Source: JAZDMK01 sp043800975 (GTDB lineage: Bacteria; Bacteroidota; Bacteroidia; Bacteroidales; JAHJDW01). From it: a DNA stretch of 24,852 nt. Position 1 is the stretch's first letter, and every line of letters begins with the position of its first letter. The position numbers and the translations under genes were made by a program. The DNA is taken from positions 1-24,852 of the forward strand of contig JAZDMK010000016.1 in NCBI GenBank assembly GCA_043800975.1, given 5' to 3'. Below the pieces are notes generated by a model. It had not been told where the DNA came from, did not search any database, and saw only the letters and a list, made by a program, of their open reading frames with translations. This document shows, piece after piece, positions 7,888 through 15,269 of this stretch.

Positions 7888-8667
7888 ATGGCTCTTACAA
7901 ACAACAGTTCAGATTTAGATGAGATTGTCTTTGAGGGAAAGAACAAGGAATACGGTGCTTATTATTTAAGAAAAGCATACAACCGTTTCCTGACCCGCTC
8001 ATTGATAGTCGCCATCATCGCCCTCATACTGGGGGTGGGAATACCCTTCTTGATCTTCACACAAACGGCAACTGCCAATGAAGATAAAACTGTATCTACC
8101 GAAATGCTGGCTCCACCGCCAACCAATAAAAACGAACCTCCTCCGCCTCCTCCGCCTCCTCCGCCCAAAGCACTGGAGCAGCAGATGAAGTTTACAGCAC
8201 CCGTTGTTGTTACTGACACAGCTCAGGAAACCGGACTGCAGACGCAGGACGATCTGAATAACTCAACTGTAAACACAGCACCTGTAGATGATGGAAACAT
8301 CACTGTGGATGATAAAGTGGAAGACAAAGTGATTGAAACTGTAGAAGCACCTCCTGTTTTTACAATCGTAGAGGAAATGCCTTCATTTCCCGGTGGTGAA
8401 GAAGCACGTGTAAAATTTCTGCAGGATAACATGCAGTATCCCCAGATGGCCAAAGAAAGCGGCATTCAGGGCACTGTGTATGTCACCTTTGTGGTAGATG
8501 AAAATGGTAAAGTAATTGACACGAAAGTATTGCGTGGAATTGGCGGCGGCTGCGATGAAGAAGCAGTTCGCGTTGTTAAAATTATGCCGAAATGGACCCC
8601 CGGGAAACAAACCGGTAAAGCCGTTCGCGTACAGTTTAACATGCCTATACGCTTTACGCTAAACTAA
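7888..8667 (+). CDS. tonB: TonB energy transducer
   Basis: 259 aa. The N-terminal cytoplasmic part has FEGKNKEYGAYYLRK, typical of Bacteroidota TonB. One membrane helix (about 38-58) is followed by a proline-rich periplasmic linker (about 76-93, ten prolines in a row) and a C-terminal TonB domain (about 165-259) with MPSFPGGEEARVKFL, YPQMAKESGIQGTVYVTFVV and the end VRVQFNMPIRFTLN. It transmits proton-motive energy from ExbB/ExbD to outer-membrane TonB-dependent transporters. Last gene of the operon, followed by a strong terminator at 8686. No TonB-dependent receptor lies in the window. Confidence 0.97.
   Translation: MALTNNSSDLDEIVFEGKNKEYGAYYLRKAYNRFLTRSLIVAIIALILGVGIPFLIFTQTATANEDKTVSTEMLAPPPTNKNEPPPPPPPPPPKALEQQMKFTAPVVVTDTAQETGLQTQDDLNNSTVNTAPVDDGNITVDDKVEDKVIETVEAPPVFTIVEEMPSFPGGEEARVKFLQDNMQYPQMAKESGIQGTVYVTFVVDENGKVIDTKVLRGIGGGCDEEAVRVVKIMPKWTPGKQTGKAVRVQFNMPIRFTLN
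8137..8163 (+). repeat. Three 9-bp tandem repeats in the TonB poly-proline linker
   Basis: CCTCCTCCG occurs three times in a row and encodes Pro residues of the periplasmic linker. Gain or loss of units would change linker length without shifting the frame. Confidence 0.9.
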
Positions 8668-8685
8668 TTTTTAAGAAAATAATTG

Positions 8686-8719
8686 AAACCGTCCTTTGCA
8701 AAAAGGACGGTTTTTTTTT
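8686..8719 (+). terminator. Rho-independent terminator after tonB
   Basis: A perfect 12-bp stem (8686-8697 with 8702-8713) closes a GCAA loop and continues into a T run. It is 19 bases after the tonB stop. The hairpin also contains the -33 TTG of the putP promoter candidate. Confidence 0.93.
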
Positions 8720-8726
8720 AATATTG
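8696..8726 (+). promoter_or_regulatory. Candidate promoter of the sodium symporter gene
   Basis: TTG at 8696-8698, 20 bases, then TAATATTG at 8719-8726 (7 of 8 matches to TAnnTTTG). It overlaps the tonB terminator and lies 19 bases before the ATG at 8746. Confidence 0.45.
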
Positions 8727-8745
8727 CTTTTCTAAAACCATAGCT

Positions 8746-10257
8746 ATGCTTGCCGTATTTATCATTTATCTTTCCGTTCTGATGGTGCTTACCTGGTATG
8801 CATCACGCAGAAGCAGATCTGCGGAATCCTTTATGCTAGGAGATAAAAAAATAAGCGGATTATCGCTCGCATTGTCGGAAAGAGCGACGGGAGAGTCCGC
8901 CTGGCTGATTTTGGGATTAACGGGAGAGGCCTTCCTGATTGGAATGCAGGCGATATGGATTGCACTGGGTTGTGTGATCGGAATTATTTTTATCTGGTTT
9001 GCTATGAGCAACCGTCTACGTGTTGAAGCTGAAAAGAGTGGTGCTCTAACTATCTCCAGCCTGATGGCACGCAGGTTTCCGGGTGCAGAGAAAATTATTG
9101 GAATATTATCATCATCTATTGTTGTTTTCTTTTTTACATTTTATGTAGCTGCGCAATTCTATGGTGGAGGCGCTGTTCTGGAACAAACTTTTGGTCTGTC
9201 GCCCATTTGGGGAATCATTATTGGATCACTGGTAGTGACTTTCTACTGTATGATCGGAGGCTTTATTGCGGTTGTTTTCACAGATGTTTTTCAGGCCATT
9301 CTAATGATCATTTCGCTGATTGTGTTGCCAGCAATAATTCTTTTTATTGCTGCTTCCAACGACATTCATATTGCAGAAACAATAAACCAAGCATCTGATG
9401 CATGGAAATCAATGACAGGTGGGAAAACCGGTATTGGCGCTGGATTACTCATTGCAAGCGGATTGAGTTGGGCTCTGGGTTACACCGGTCAACCACAATT
9501 GCTCACGCGTATGATGGAGGTTAAAAATAAAAAAGATATTGTTACAGCAAAGTGGGTCGCTACGATATGGACAGTCATTGCTTATGCTGGCGCATTGGTG
9601 ATCGGATACATGGGCTATGTGCTGCTGGCCAATGGATTCGTTACGCATCCGGATGCAGCACCCATGATGACTGGTGTAAATGATTATTACTCTGGACAGA
9701 CACTTAGTCCTGAGCATAAGGCTGCTATCACAGGTCTTTCCGAAAAAATATTTCCATTGCTCGTCAACTTTTTTGTCATGCCTGTTATTGCTGGAATATT
9801 GCTTTCGGGCGCCATATCTGCTATGATGTCGACTGCGTCATCAGAAATTGTTGTTAGTTCATCATCCATCTCGGAAGATATTTATGGAAATCTTTCTAAG
9901 AAAAAAATGTCGCCAAAACGTTTTTTGAATTTCAATAAAATATTAACGCTGTGCGTTGGCGTACTTGCGTTTGGTCTTGCTCTGATGGCAAAAGATTCGG
10001 TGTATGGTTTGGTTTCCTACGCATGGGCAGGCATAGGATCCTCGTTCGGGCCAGCATTACTGCTGATTCTTTACTGGAAAAAAATATCGCGTGCGGGTGT
10101 CATCGCTTCGCTTTTATGCGGAACGATCAGTACCATAATCTGGAAAGAGTTTTTTCTTGCGTCAACAGGAATATCTGAACGCCTTACCAGTTTTGTGTTT
10201 GCGTTTGTGATGGCGGTTCTTTTTTCTCTAATACTTCCTGAGAAAAAAAAGTGTTAA
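8746..10257 (+). CDS. putP: Sodium/proline symporter (PutP-like, SSS family)
   Basis: 503 aa inner-membrane protein of about 13 helices, aligning along its length with E. coli PutP. Matching segments: GGFIAVVFTDVFQA, ALGYTGQPQLLTRMM, IAGILLSGAISAMMST and VSSSSISEDIYG. PutP carries proline in with sodium. In the sodium-site region E. coli has ASDMSGW (Asp55, Ser57); here the aligned sequence is ATGESAW, with Gly49 in place of Asp55, Glu50 next to it and Ser51 kept. Arg40 of PutP is Lys34 here. The fold is clear but the substrate (proline or another small solute) is less so. It is a single gene between the tonB terminator and convergent apt. Confidence 0.88.
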   Translation: MLAVFIIYLSVLMVLTWYASRRSRSAESFMLGDKKISGLSLALSERATGESAWLILGLTGEAFLIGMQAIWIALGCVIGIIFIWFAMSNRLRVEAEKSGALTISSLMARRFPGAEKIIGILSSSIVVFFFTFYVAAQFYGGGAVLEQTFGLSPIWGIIIGSLVVTFYCMIGGFIAVVFTDVFQAILMIISLIVLPAIILFIAASNDIHIAETINQASDAWKSMTGGKTGIGAGLLIASGLSWALGYTGQPQLLTRMMEVKNKKDIVTAKWVATIWTVIAYAGALVIGYMGYVLLANGFVTHPDAAPMMTGVNDYYSGQTLSPEHKAAITGLSEKIFPLLVNFFVMPVIAGILLSGAISAMMSTASSEIVVSSSSISEDIYGNLSKKKMSPKRFLNFNKILTLCVGVLAFGLALMAKDSVYGLVSYAWAGIGSSFGPALLLILYWKKISRAGVIASLLCGTISTIIWKEFFLASTGISERLTSFVFAFVMAVLFSLILPEKKKC

Positions 10258-10304
10258 AGTGAAAGAAACTCAACATTAAAACACTTCATAAACTCGCTAT
10301 TTAC

Positions 10305-10829
10305 TCAGTCTCCCTCAAATTCAATCATGGTATAAATTTTCCTGTGCTTGATTTTATCGCGTCCTTTCAGATCTGGAAGCTCAACAATAAAGGCACATTC
10401 CACAACTTCACCGCCGAGGGTTTCAACCAGCTTAATGGCTGCTTCTACGGTGCCGCCAGTTGCAATCAGGTCGTCCACGATCACAATGCGTTCGCCTTTG
10501 CTGATTGCATCTTCATGAATCTGTAATTCAGCAGAGCCGTATTCAAGATTGTATTCTACAGAAATCGTTTTGTAAGGAAGTTTTCCCTTTTTGCGCACCG
10601 GAATAAAACCCACGCCCAGCCTGTATGCCAGCACAGCACCAAATACAAATCCGCGTGCATCGATCCCGACAATTTTATCAATTTTCTGGTCTTTGTATCT
10701 TTCATAAAAACGATCATTCGATTCGCGGAATGCTTCCGGATCCTGCATCAGTGTGGTGATATCGCGAAACATAACCGGAGCCACCGGGAAGTTGGGAACT
10801 GTACGAATGGATTTTTTAAGGTCTATCAT
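10305..10829 (-). CDS. apt: Adenine phosphoribosyltransferase
   Basis: 174 aa, normal length. Converts adenine and PRPP to AMP and pyrophosphate in purine salvage. Visible motifs: FRDITTLMQDPEAF near the N-terminus, the substrate-loop region DARGFVFGAVLAYRLG (58-73; many Apt have ESRGF), VRKKGKLP and the PRPP-binding loop VDDLIATGGT (118-127). ATG at 10829 follows a good promoter (10854-10882) and gives the usual N-terminus. It is transcribed convergently to the symporter gene, about 47 bases apart, without a strong terminator between them. Confidence 0.97.
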   Translation of the reverse strand: MIDLKKSIRTVPNFPVAPVMFRDITTLMQDPEAFRESNDRFYERYKDQKIDKIVGIDARGFVFGAVLAYRLGVGFIPVRKKGKLPYKTISVEYNLEYGSAELQIHEDAISKGERIVIVDDLIATGGTVEAAIKLVETLGGEVVECAFIVELPDLKGRDKIKHRKIYTMIEFEGD

Positions 10830-10853
10830 ATACTTGATTTCAATTTTGTTTTA

Positions 10854-10882
10854 CAAACCTAGTTAAAATTATGAATTGTCAA
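10854..10882 (-). promoter_or_regulatory. Promoter of apt
   Basis: On the minus strand: TTG at 10882-10880, 18 bases, then TAGGTTTG at 10861-10854, a full match to TAnnTTTG. The -7 box ends 25 bases before the apt ATG. Confidence 0.6.
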
Positions 10883-10898
10883 AACAGAAAAAACATTG

Positions 10899-11906
10899 CT
10901 AAATTTCATCAATTATTTTTTTCAAAACATCCAGCTGCAGACGAATCATTTTAAAATACTGGTAGCGGTGTTTCTCCGAAAGGCGGCTGATGGGAACCGA
11001 TTTTACAAGTAGATTTTTTATCCAACTTTCGGTGTCATCAATAAAAACGGGGTGTGATGTGAACATGGAGTTAAACGTATAATGCCGGATATACACATGA
11101 GAAGTGCCGGTCGTTTTAGCCAGGATAACATTATTTCCGATTTCAATTTCGCTGAAATACATTTCCAGATTTTCGGTTGCATCCTGAATATTCAACTTGA
11201 TCAGTTTGTTCCCCATTTGCGCCATTAATTCAATGTCGTTGATCTCGGTTGAGATTTCGTCAAACACCTGCAAGGCCTCTTCCCGCGAAGCAAACTGTCC
11301 GGATCCTGCATAATACTCAATCTGTTTGATCAGACTGTTCATCGAACCCTCACTCCATATTTCCAAAGATGGAATATGCAGATATTCATTGTAAATTTTT
11401 CTGCACAGTTCAATCAATTCAGGGCTTATGATGTCACATTTAAATTTGTGTTTTTCGAATTCATTATAACCGGAAACCGATTTCAGCCAGTAAAAAATTT
11501 TAAAGGCTGCTATGGCTGGATATCCGAAATGGTAAAAGATAGGAATGTCTTCGGCCGTATAAGTCACTTTTGCATTTTCAGCTTTGCGCAGTTGTATCAA
11601 GCCGGCCAGCATTTCTTCAAGATAGGCTCGAAACTCTTCTTCAGTACTGCTCATGCGAGAGTAACGGAAAGAAATATTCCCTGAATATTGACTCATCACG
11701 GAATCGAACGAAAGATGAAAGCGGCTGCATAGTGCGATAATTTCATCCATATTCAGAACGGTTTCTCCTCGGATGCGGCGATAAGCCCTGTCTGTAGTGA
11801 TGTTTAAAATGGAAGAAAGCTCAGCAACCAGTGAGCTGCTGGCCGGGATGCGGCTTTTGATTTGTTCCAGAAAAACAAGTTGTTGGGAAGAAACCTTTGT
11901 TTTCAT
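10899..11906 (-). CDS. HTH transcriptional regulator with large C-terminal domain
   Basis: 335 aa, no signal peptide. Residues about 20-70 (SLVAELSSILNITTDRAYRRIRGE, then LNMDEIIALCSRFHLSFDSV) look like an XRE/BetR-type helix-turn-helix: a short helix, a turn and a recognition helix with YRRIRG. The remaining 260 residues are mainly helical and match no family I know. Proteins of this layout are common in Bacteroidota beside genes for exported proteins. The gene is divergent from the operon starting at 12134, with 227 bases between, so it is a likely regulator of that operon or of itself. A 10-bp palindrome lies next to its start at 11924-11933. Confidence 0.75.
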   Translation of the reverse strand: MKTKVSSQQLVFLEQIKSRIPASSSLVAELSSILNITTDRAYRRIRGETVLNMDEIIALCSRFHLSFDSVMSQYSGNISFRYSRMSSTEEEFRAYLEEMLAGLIQLRKAENAKVTYTAEDIPIFYHFGYPAIAAFKIFYWLKSVSGYNEFEKHKFKCDIISPELIELCRKIYNEYLHIPSLEIWSEGSMNSLIKQIEYYAGSGQFASREEALQVFDEISTEINDIELMAQMGNKLIKLNIQDATENLEMYFSEIEIGNNVILAKTTGTSHVYIRHYTFNSMFTSHPVFIDDTESWIKNLLVKSVPISRLSEKHRYQYFKMIRLQLDVLKKIIDEI

Positions 11907-11923
11907 AAAATTAATTCTTGAAT

Positions 11924-11933
11924 TGAATTCAAA
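11924..11933. promoter_or_regulatory. 10-bp palindrome near the HTH gene start (possible operator)
   Basis: TTGAATTCAA is a perfect palindrome 17 bases before the HTH gene's ATG. It overlaps a weak -7-like box (TGTATTTG on the minus strand, 11938-11931). It could be an autoregulatory operator; this is inference from position only. Confidence 0.3.
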
Positions 11934-12075
11934 TACAAAGAGAAAATATTTGGAAAAAATACAAATTATTTACGACTTGATGCAAAATATTAAAATATTT
12001 AACTTTTGTCTCTATGGAATATTCTTAAATGTGAAGGAAGTTCAAATCTGAAAAAAGCTAACGCAGAAAGCCGTT

Positions 12076-12105
12076 TTGATAAGGGTCTGGGGCAGAATAA
12101 TTTTG
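12076..12105 (+). promoter_or_regulatory. Promoter of the exported-protein operon
   Basis: TTG at 12076-12078, 19 bases, then TAATTTTG at 12098-12105: full matches to both boxes of the Bacteroidota promoter. The start codon at 12134 is 28 bases after the -7 box. Confidence 0.7.
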
Positions 12106-12133
12106 TCTCGCAAATCAATCTAAAATTGAAATC

Positions 12134-13267
12134 ATGAAAACAAAAATGAGAATACTTAAAAAAACAAAAGCTGCATTGCTTTTCTGCCTGATTCTTTTTA
12201 CAGGAGTTTTATCGGCACAGACTAAACCACGCCTTGTTGTACTGGATCTTGATCCAAAAGGCATCGATCAAAACCCGCAAACGCTCGCCAGCATGGCGCG
12301 AATCGAAATTGCAAAAACCGGAAAATACGAAGTCATGGATTCCTACGATGTGGATTTTATGGTTAAAAAGAAAAACCTGACAATCAGTAATTGTTATGGG
12401 AAATTTTGTTTGATAGAACTTGGCAAAGCTTTGGGCGTGGATAAGGTAATGAGTGGTTCCGCTGAACTCATCAATGGAAAGATTAACATTACTTTACGCA
12501 TAATAGATGTGAAGTCGGAAACGACCGAGAAGTCGTACTCTAAAAGTTTTCTCAATCTTCCCAACGAACTGGAGAGGATGATTGAAGTTACAATAAATGA
12601 TATGTTTGGTATTGAAAATCAACCCGATCTGGTGAGCAATCTGACGATCAAATACACACTGGCCAATTCTACCAACCATCCCAGCGAATTTGTTCTGAAT
12701 AACAGCGGCGTACGCATGGGATTCTGCTACTTCACCGGCAATCTGAACACCTTTCTGAAAGCACCCCAGTCGCAGGGCGGATACAATGGTTATCCTTATA
12801 TGTTTCAGTTTGGTTATCAGGTTGAGCAGCAGTATTTAAATGAAAGTAATGTACAGGCTCTTTTTGAATTTATCCCGATGGTTACCGGACTGGATCAGGG
12901 CAAAGTGATTCCCAGCCTGACCATACTGCACGGACTTCGATTCAACCGAAGCGGTTTTGAGTTTGCTTTCGGTCCTTCTTTGAATGTAATTCAGACTGCA
13001 AAGGGTTACTATGAAAATAATGAATGGCATCTTGAATCGGAGTGGACAGATTCGCTGGCAAATCCCAATACAATAATATCTCGTCTGGACAGCCGTGGCA
13101 ATTATAAAATAAACCCGGGTTTTGTGTTTGCACTGGGTTTTACAATCCGCTCTGGCAATCTGAATATTCCGCTTAATGCATACGTGATTCCTAACAAGGA
13201 AGGTATGCGATTCGGAGCTTCATTCGGCTTTAATACCCGATCGAAGAAGGAATACAAAAACAGCTGA
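12134..13267 (+). CDS. Exported CsgG-like domain protein with C-terminal beta-barrel
   Basis: 377 aa. Signal peptide about 1-28 (ending VLSAQ). Residues about 33-157 resemble the CsgG/LpoB-like fold: RLVVLDLDPKG, MARIEIAKTGKYEVMDSYDVD, SNCYGKFCLIELGKALGVDK and INITLRIIDVKSET. This is the usual order of a Rossmann-like domain in secretion and PBP-activator lipoproteins, although no lipobox is present. From about residue 185 the pattern changes to alternating polar and aromatic strands ending RFGASFGFNTRS, like a small outer-membrane barrel. First gene of an operon of three exported proteins divergent from an HTH regulator. Role unknown; envelope assembly or stress is a guess from the domain. 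Confidence 0.8.
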   Translation: MKTKMRILKKTKAALLFCLILFTGVLSAQTKPRLVVLDLDPKGIDQNPQTLASMARIEIAKTGKYEVMDSYDVDFMVKKKNLTISNCYGKFCLIELGKALGVDKVMSGSAELINGKINITLRIIDVKSETTEKSYSKSFLNLPNELERMIEVTINDMFGIENQPDLVSNLTIKYTLANSTNHPSEFVLNNSGVRMGFCYFTGNLNTFLKAPQSQGGYNGYPYMFQFGYQVEQQYLNESNVQALFEFIPMVTGLDQGKVIPSLTILHGLRFNRSGFEFAFGPSLNVIQTAKGYYENNEWHLESEWTDSLANPNTIISRLDSRGNYKINPGFVFALGFTIRSGNLNIPLNAYVIPNKEGMRFGASFGFNTRSKKEYKNS

Positions 13268-13269
13268 TC

Positions 13270-13821
13270 ATGAAGTCTGTAACTTTTTTCATAGCTATCC
13301 TTCTGAGCCTGTCTGCTTCTGTGCTGCAGGCTCAGAAGATTCCGGTGGAGCGGACGCTGACCGTGAGCCTTTACGCAGGGAAAGAGTATTCTTTTTCCCG
13401 CGAAAAAATCATCAGACTTATCGACTCGATTGAATCTGAGGTGAACATGATGTCGGAAATTCAGACAGAGAACGGTGGGCTGAAGTACACACTTCATTTT
13501 AAAACCAATGAAAAAGGTTTTGCAACTGTAGAAAAAAACTTATCTGATTATGGATTTGTCAGCTCCCGCGATCTGAAAACGATCGTTCTGAACTATGCTG
13601 ATACCGTGGCTATCCACAATCGTCTATCCTTTCTTTTTTCGCAGAAGCAACATATTGAAAAGGGGCTGGACGGACTTGAGAAGATGTCGGTGCAATACTA
13701 CGATATGTGGAAACAACTGACTATAATGGAAGAAGAAATTTTTAAGCAAAAGGAGAAACTGGCGCTTTATTACAGTCGTCAGAAGTACAGGAACCAGGTG
13801 GTTCTTGAATTAATTAACTAA
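13270..13821 (+). CDS. Exported coiled-coil protein, DUF4349-like layout
   Basis: 183 aa. Signal peptide about 1-21 (VLQAQ). The N-terminal part is beta-rich (RTLTVSLYAGKEYSF and LKYTLHFKTN). Residues about 115-175 are a heptad-like coiled coil (KQHIEKGLDGLEKM, LTIMEEEIFKQKEKLALYYS), and the chain ends with a beta-like strand (QVVLELIN). A strand region plus coiled coil plus terminal strand resembles DUF4349-type proteins, but the similarity is weak and the name is not certain. It lies 2 bases after the CsgG-like gene and 11 bases before the next gene, so it is in the same operon. Function unknown. Confidence 0.75.
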   Translation: MKSVTFFIAILLSLSASVLQAQKIPVERTLTVSLYAGKEYSFSREKIIRLIDSIESEVNMMSEIQTENGGLKYTLHFKTNEKGFATVEKNLSDYGFVSSRDLKTIVLNYADTVAIHNRLSFLFSQKQHIEKGLDGLEKMSVQYYDMWKQLTIMEEEIFKQKEKLALYYSRQKYRNQVVLELIN

Positions 13822-13832
13822 AAATAAAAAAC

Positions 13833-15083
13833 ATGAATACTATATGTTCATACTGTTCTGTATCAAGAATTATAAAGTCAAAATCCATTTCATTTTTCTT
13901 AATTTTGATTGTTTCAATATTTCATTCAACCGGATTAGCCTTTTCTCAGTCTGATTCCTGCTATACAGCAATAATGATAAAGAAGGGTTGCATACCCAAA
14001 GCGAATTGCGCCCTTGCGGGAGCCTATAACCCCTGTGGGTTTTACCTTTACAGGAATTGCCTTTACAACATTGAACTGAAAAACAAAACACAGATTAACG
14101 GAAGATTAATAGATATCAGGCCCGACACGTTGTGTTTTACAAACTTCATTAATCTTAATGCAGCAAAAAAGGCTCACCGAAAATTTGACACATTGAAAGT
14201 TTCACTAAATGAACTCTGGAGACTAAATCTGAACTCTGATGCTACGTTTGGGTTTTACGAAAGACATTATTTCAAAAATAATATTCTTATCATTAGAAAG
14301 GATACGGGAATAAACTATATTGAAAGTGAATGGACAGTATCCGGTACAAACCCTGTATACAAAACAGAACTGGTGCCGTATCTCTCAGCTAATGGCCTTT
14401 ATCTCGTTTATGAACAAAACGGATTAACCTGTTTTTATCAGGGAGGAGCCATTGATAAACCTGATACATCAAAGATGGATCGTTCATACAAAAAAAGAAA
14501 TCTGATCTGGTTTACCCCCTGTTCGGTTGAAGAGATTAATGGCTTGGCATTCGGGATGTACACAAAAAATATGAAGAACCGTGATTTCGGTGAGCGGGAC
14601 ACACTACTAGTCAGAGGGCTTGCTTTGGAAATTAATTTATTTGCTTTGTTTTCTTTAATGAATCCAAAACTGAACGGACCTTTTCCTGATAGCATTGCAT
14701 ACTTCAATCAAACTCTTTCGAAAGACTGGCAGGTAAAAGTGAACGGGGTGAACATCAGCATTCTCAACACCATCAATGAAATGACGATACGGGGATTGAG
14801 CTTTTCTTCAGCAGTGACTGTTGTGGACAGAATATACGGGATTTCTGTTTCGGGTGTCAATAATTTCTGCTACGTGCTGAAAGGTGTTGAATTAGCGGGA
14901 TTGCGAAACAGGGCAGGCGTAGCCAGAGGAGTTCAGATAGGACTATTCAATAAGGCAACAGATTTGAGAGGGATTCAAATCGGCTTATGGAATACGAATG
15001 GGAAACGTTCTCTTCCGTTTATCAACTGGCAATTCTCATCCCTCATAAACGCACGTAAAATCAGACGTTCTGAATACTTATAA
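13833..15083 (+). CDS. LA_2272-type surface-repeat protein
   Basis: 416 aa. N-terminal hydrophobic segment about 15-38 ending GLAFSQS, a plausible export signal after a longer than usual polar start. The central part is not recognised. From about residue 235 it carries repeats of the form GLAFGMYTKN, GVNISILNTINEMTIRGLSF, GVELAGLRNRAGVARGVQIG and LFNKATDLRGIQIGLWN. This G-x-x-x-x-x-x-N stripe pattern is the signature of the LA_2272 surface-repeat family, thought to form beta-structured surface or outer-membrane proteins. It is the last gene of the operon beginning at 12134. No terminator is visible after it. The start is chosen as the only one keeping the whole signal segment. Confidence 0.8.
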   Translation: MNTICSYCSVSRIIKSKSISFFLILIVSIFHSTGLAFSQSDSCYTAIMIKKGCIPKANCALAGAYNPCGFYLYRNCLYNIELKNKTQINGRLIDIRPDTLCFTNFINLNAAKKAHRKFDTLKVSLNELWRLNLNSDATFGFYERHYFKNNILIIRKDTGINYIESEWTVSGTNPVYKTELVPYLSANGLYLVYEQNGLTCFYQGGAIDKPDTSKMDRSYKKRNLIWFTPCSVEEINGLAFGMYTKNMKNRDFGERDTLLVRGLALEINLFALFSLMNPKLNGPFPDSIAYFNQTLSKDWQVKVNGVNISILNTINEMTIRGLSFSSAVTVVDRIYGISVSGVNNFCYVLKGVELAGLRNRAGVARGVQIGLFNKATDLRGIQIGLWNTNGKRSLPFINWQFSSLINARKIRRSEYL

Positions 15084-15269
15084 TTTAATATCAGACAAAA
15101 TGAAAACAACAAATACAACTTTATCAATTACCGATTCTATAAAGTAAATACCATTGCTCAAAACTGCCGTGCCTCTGCTACTGACTTTGGAGATACTCGT
15201 GCGTTTTAAATTTTTGAAGGAGTTCTTTTTTTCTGTTTCACGCAGCAAAAATCTTCCTAATATCGCAGC

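Noticed and set aside
15100..15147. 15-codon frame (MKTTNTTLSITDSIK) between the LA_2272-type and MFS genes
   Set aside because: Very short, with no promoter box or coupling to the neighbours; nothing beyond an ATG and a stop supports it.
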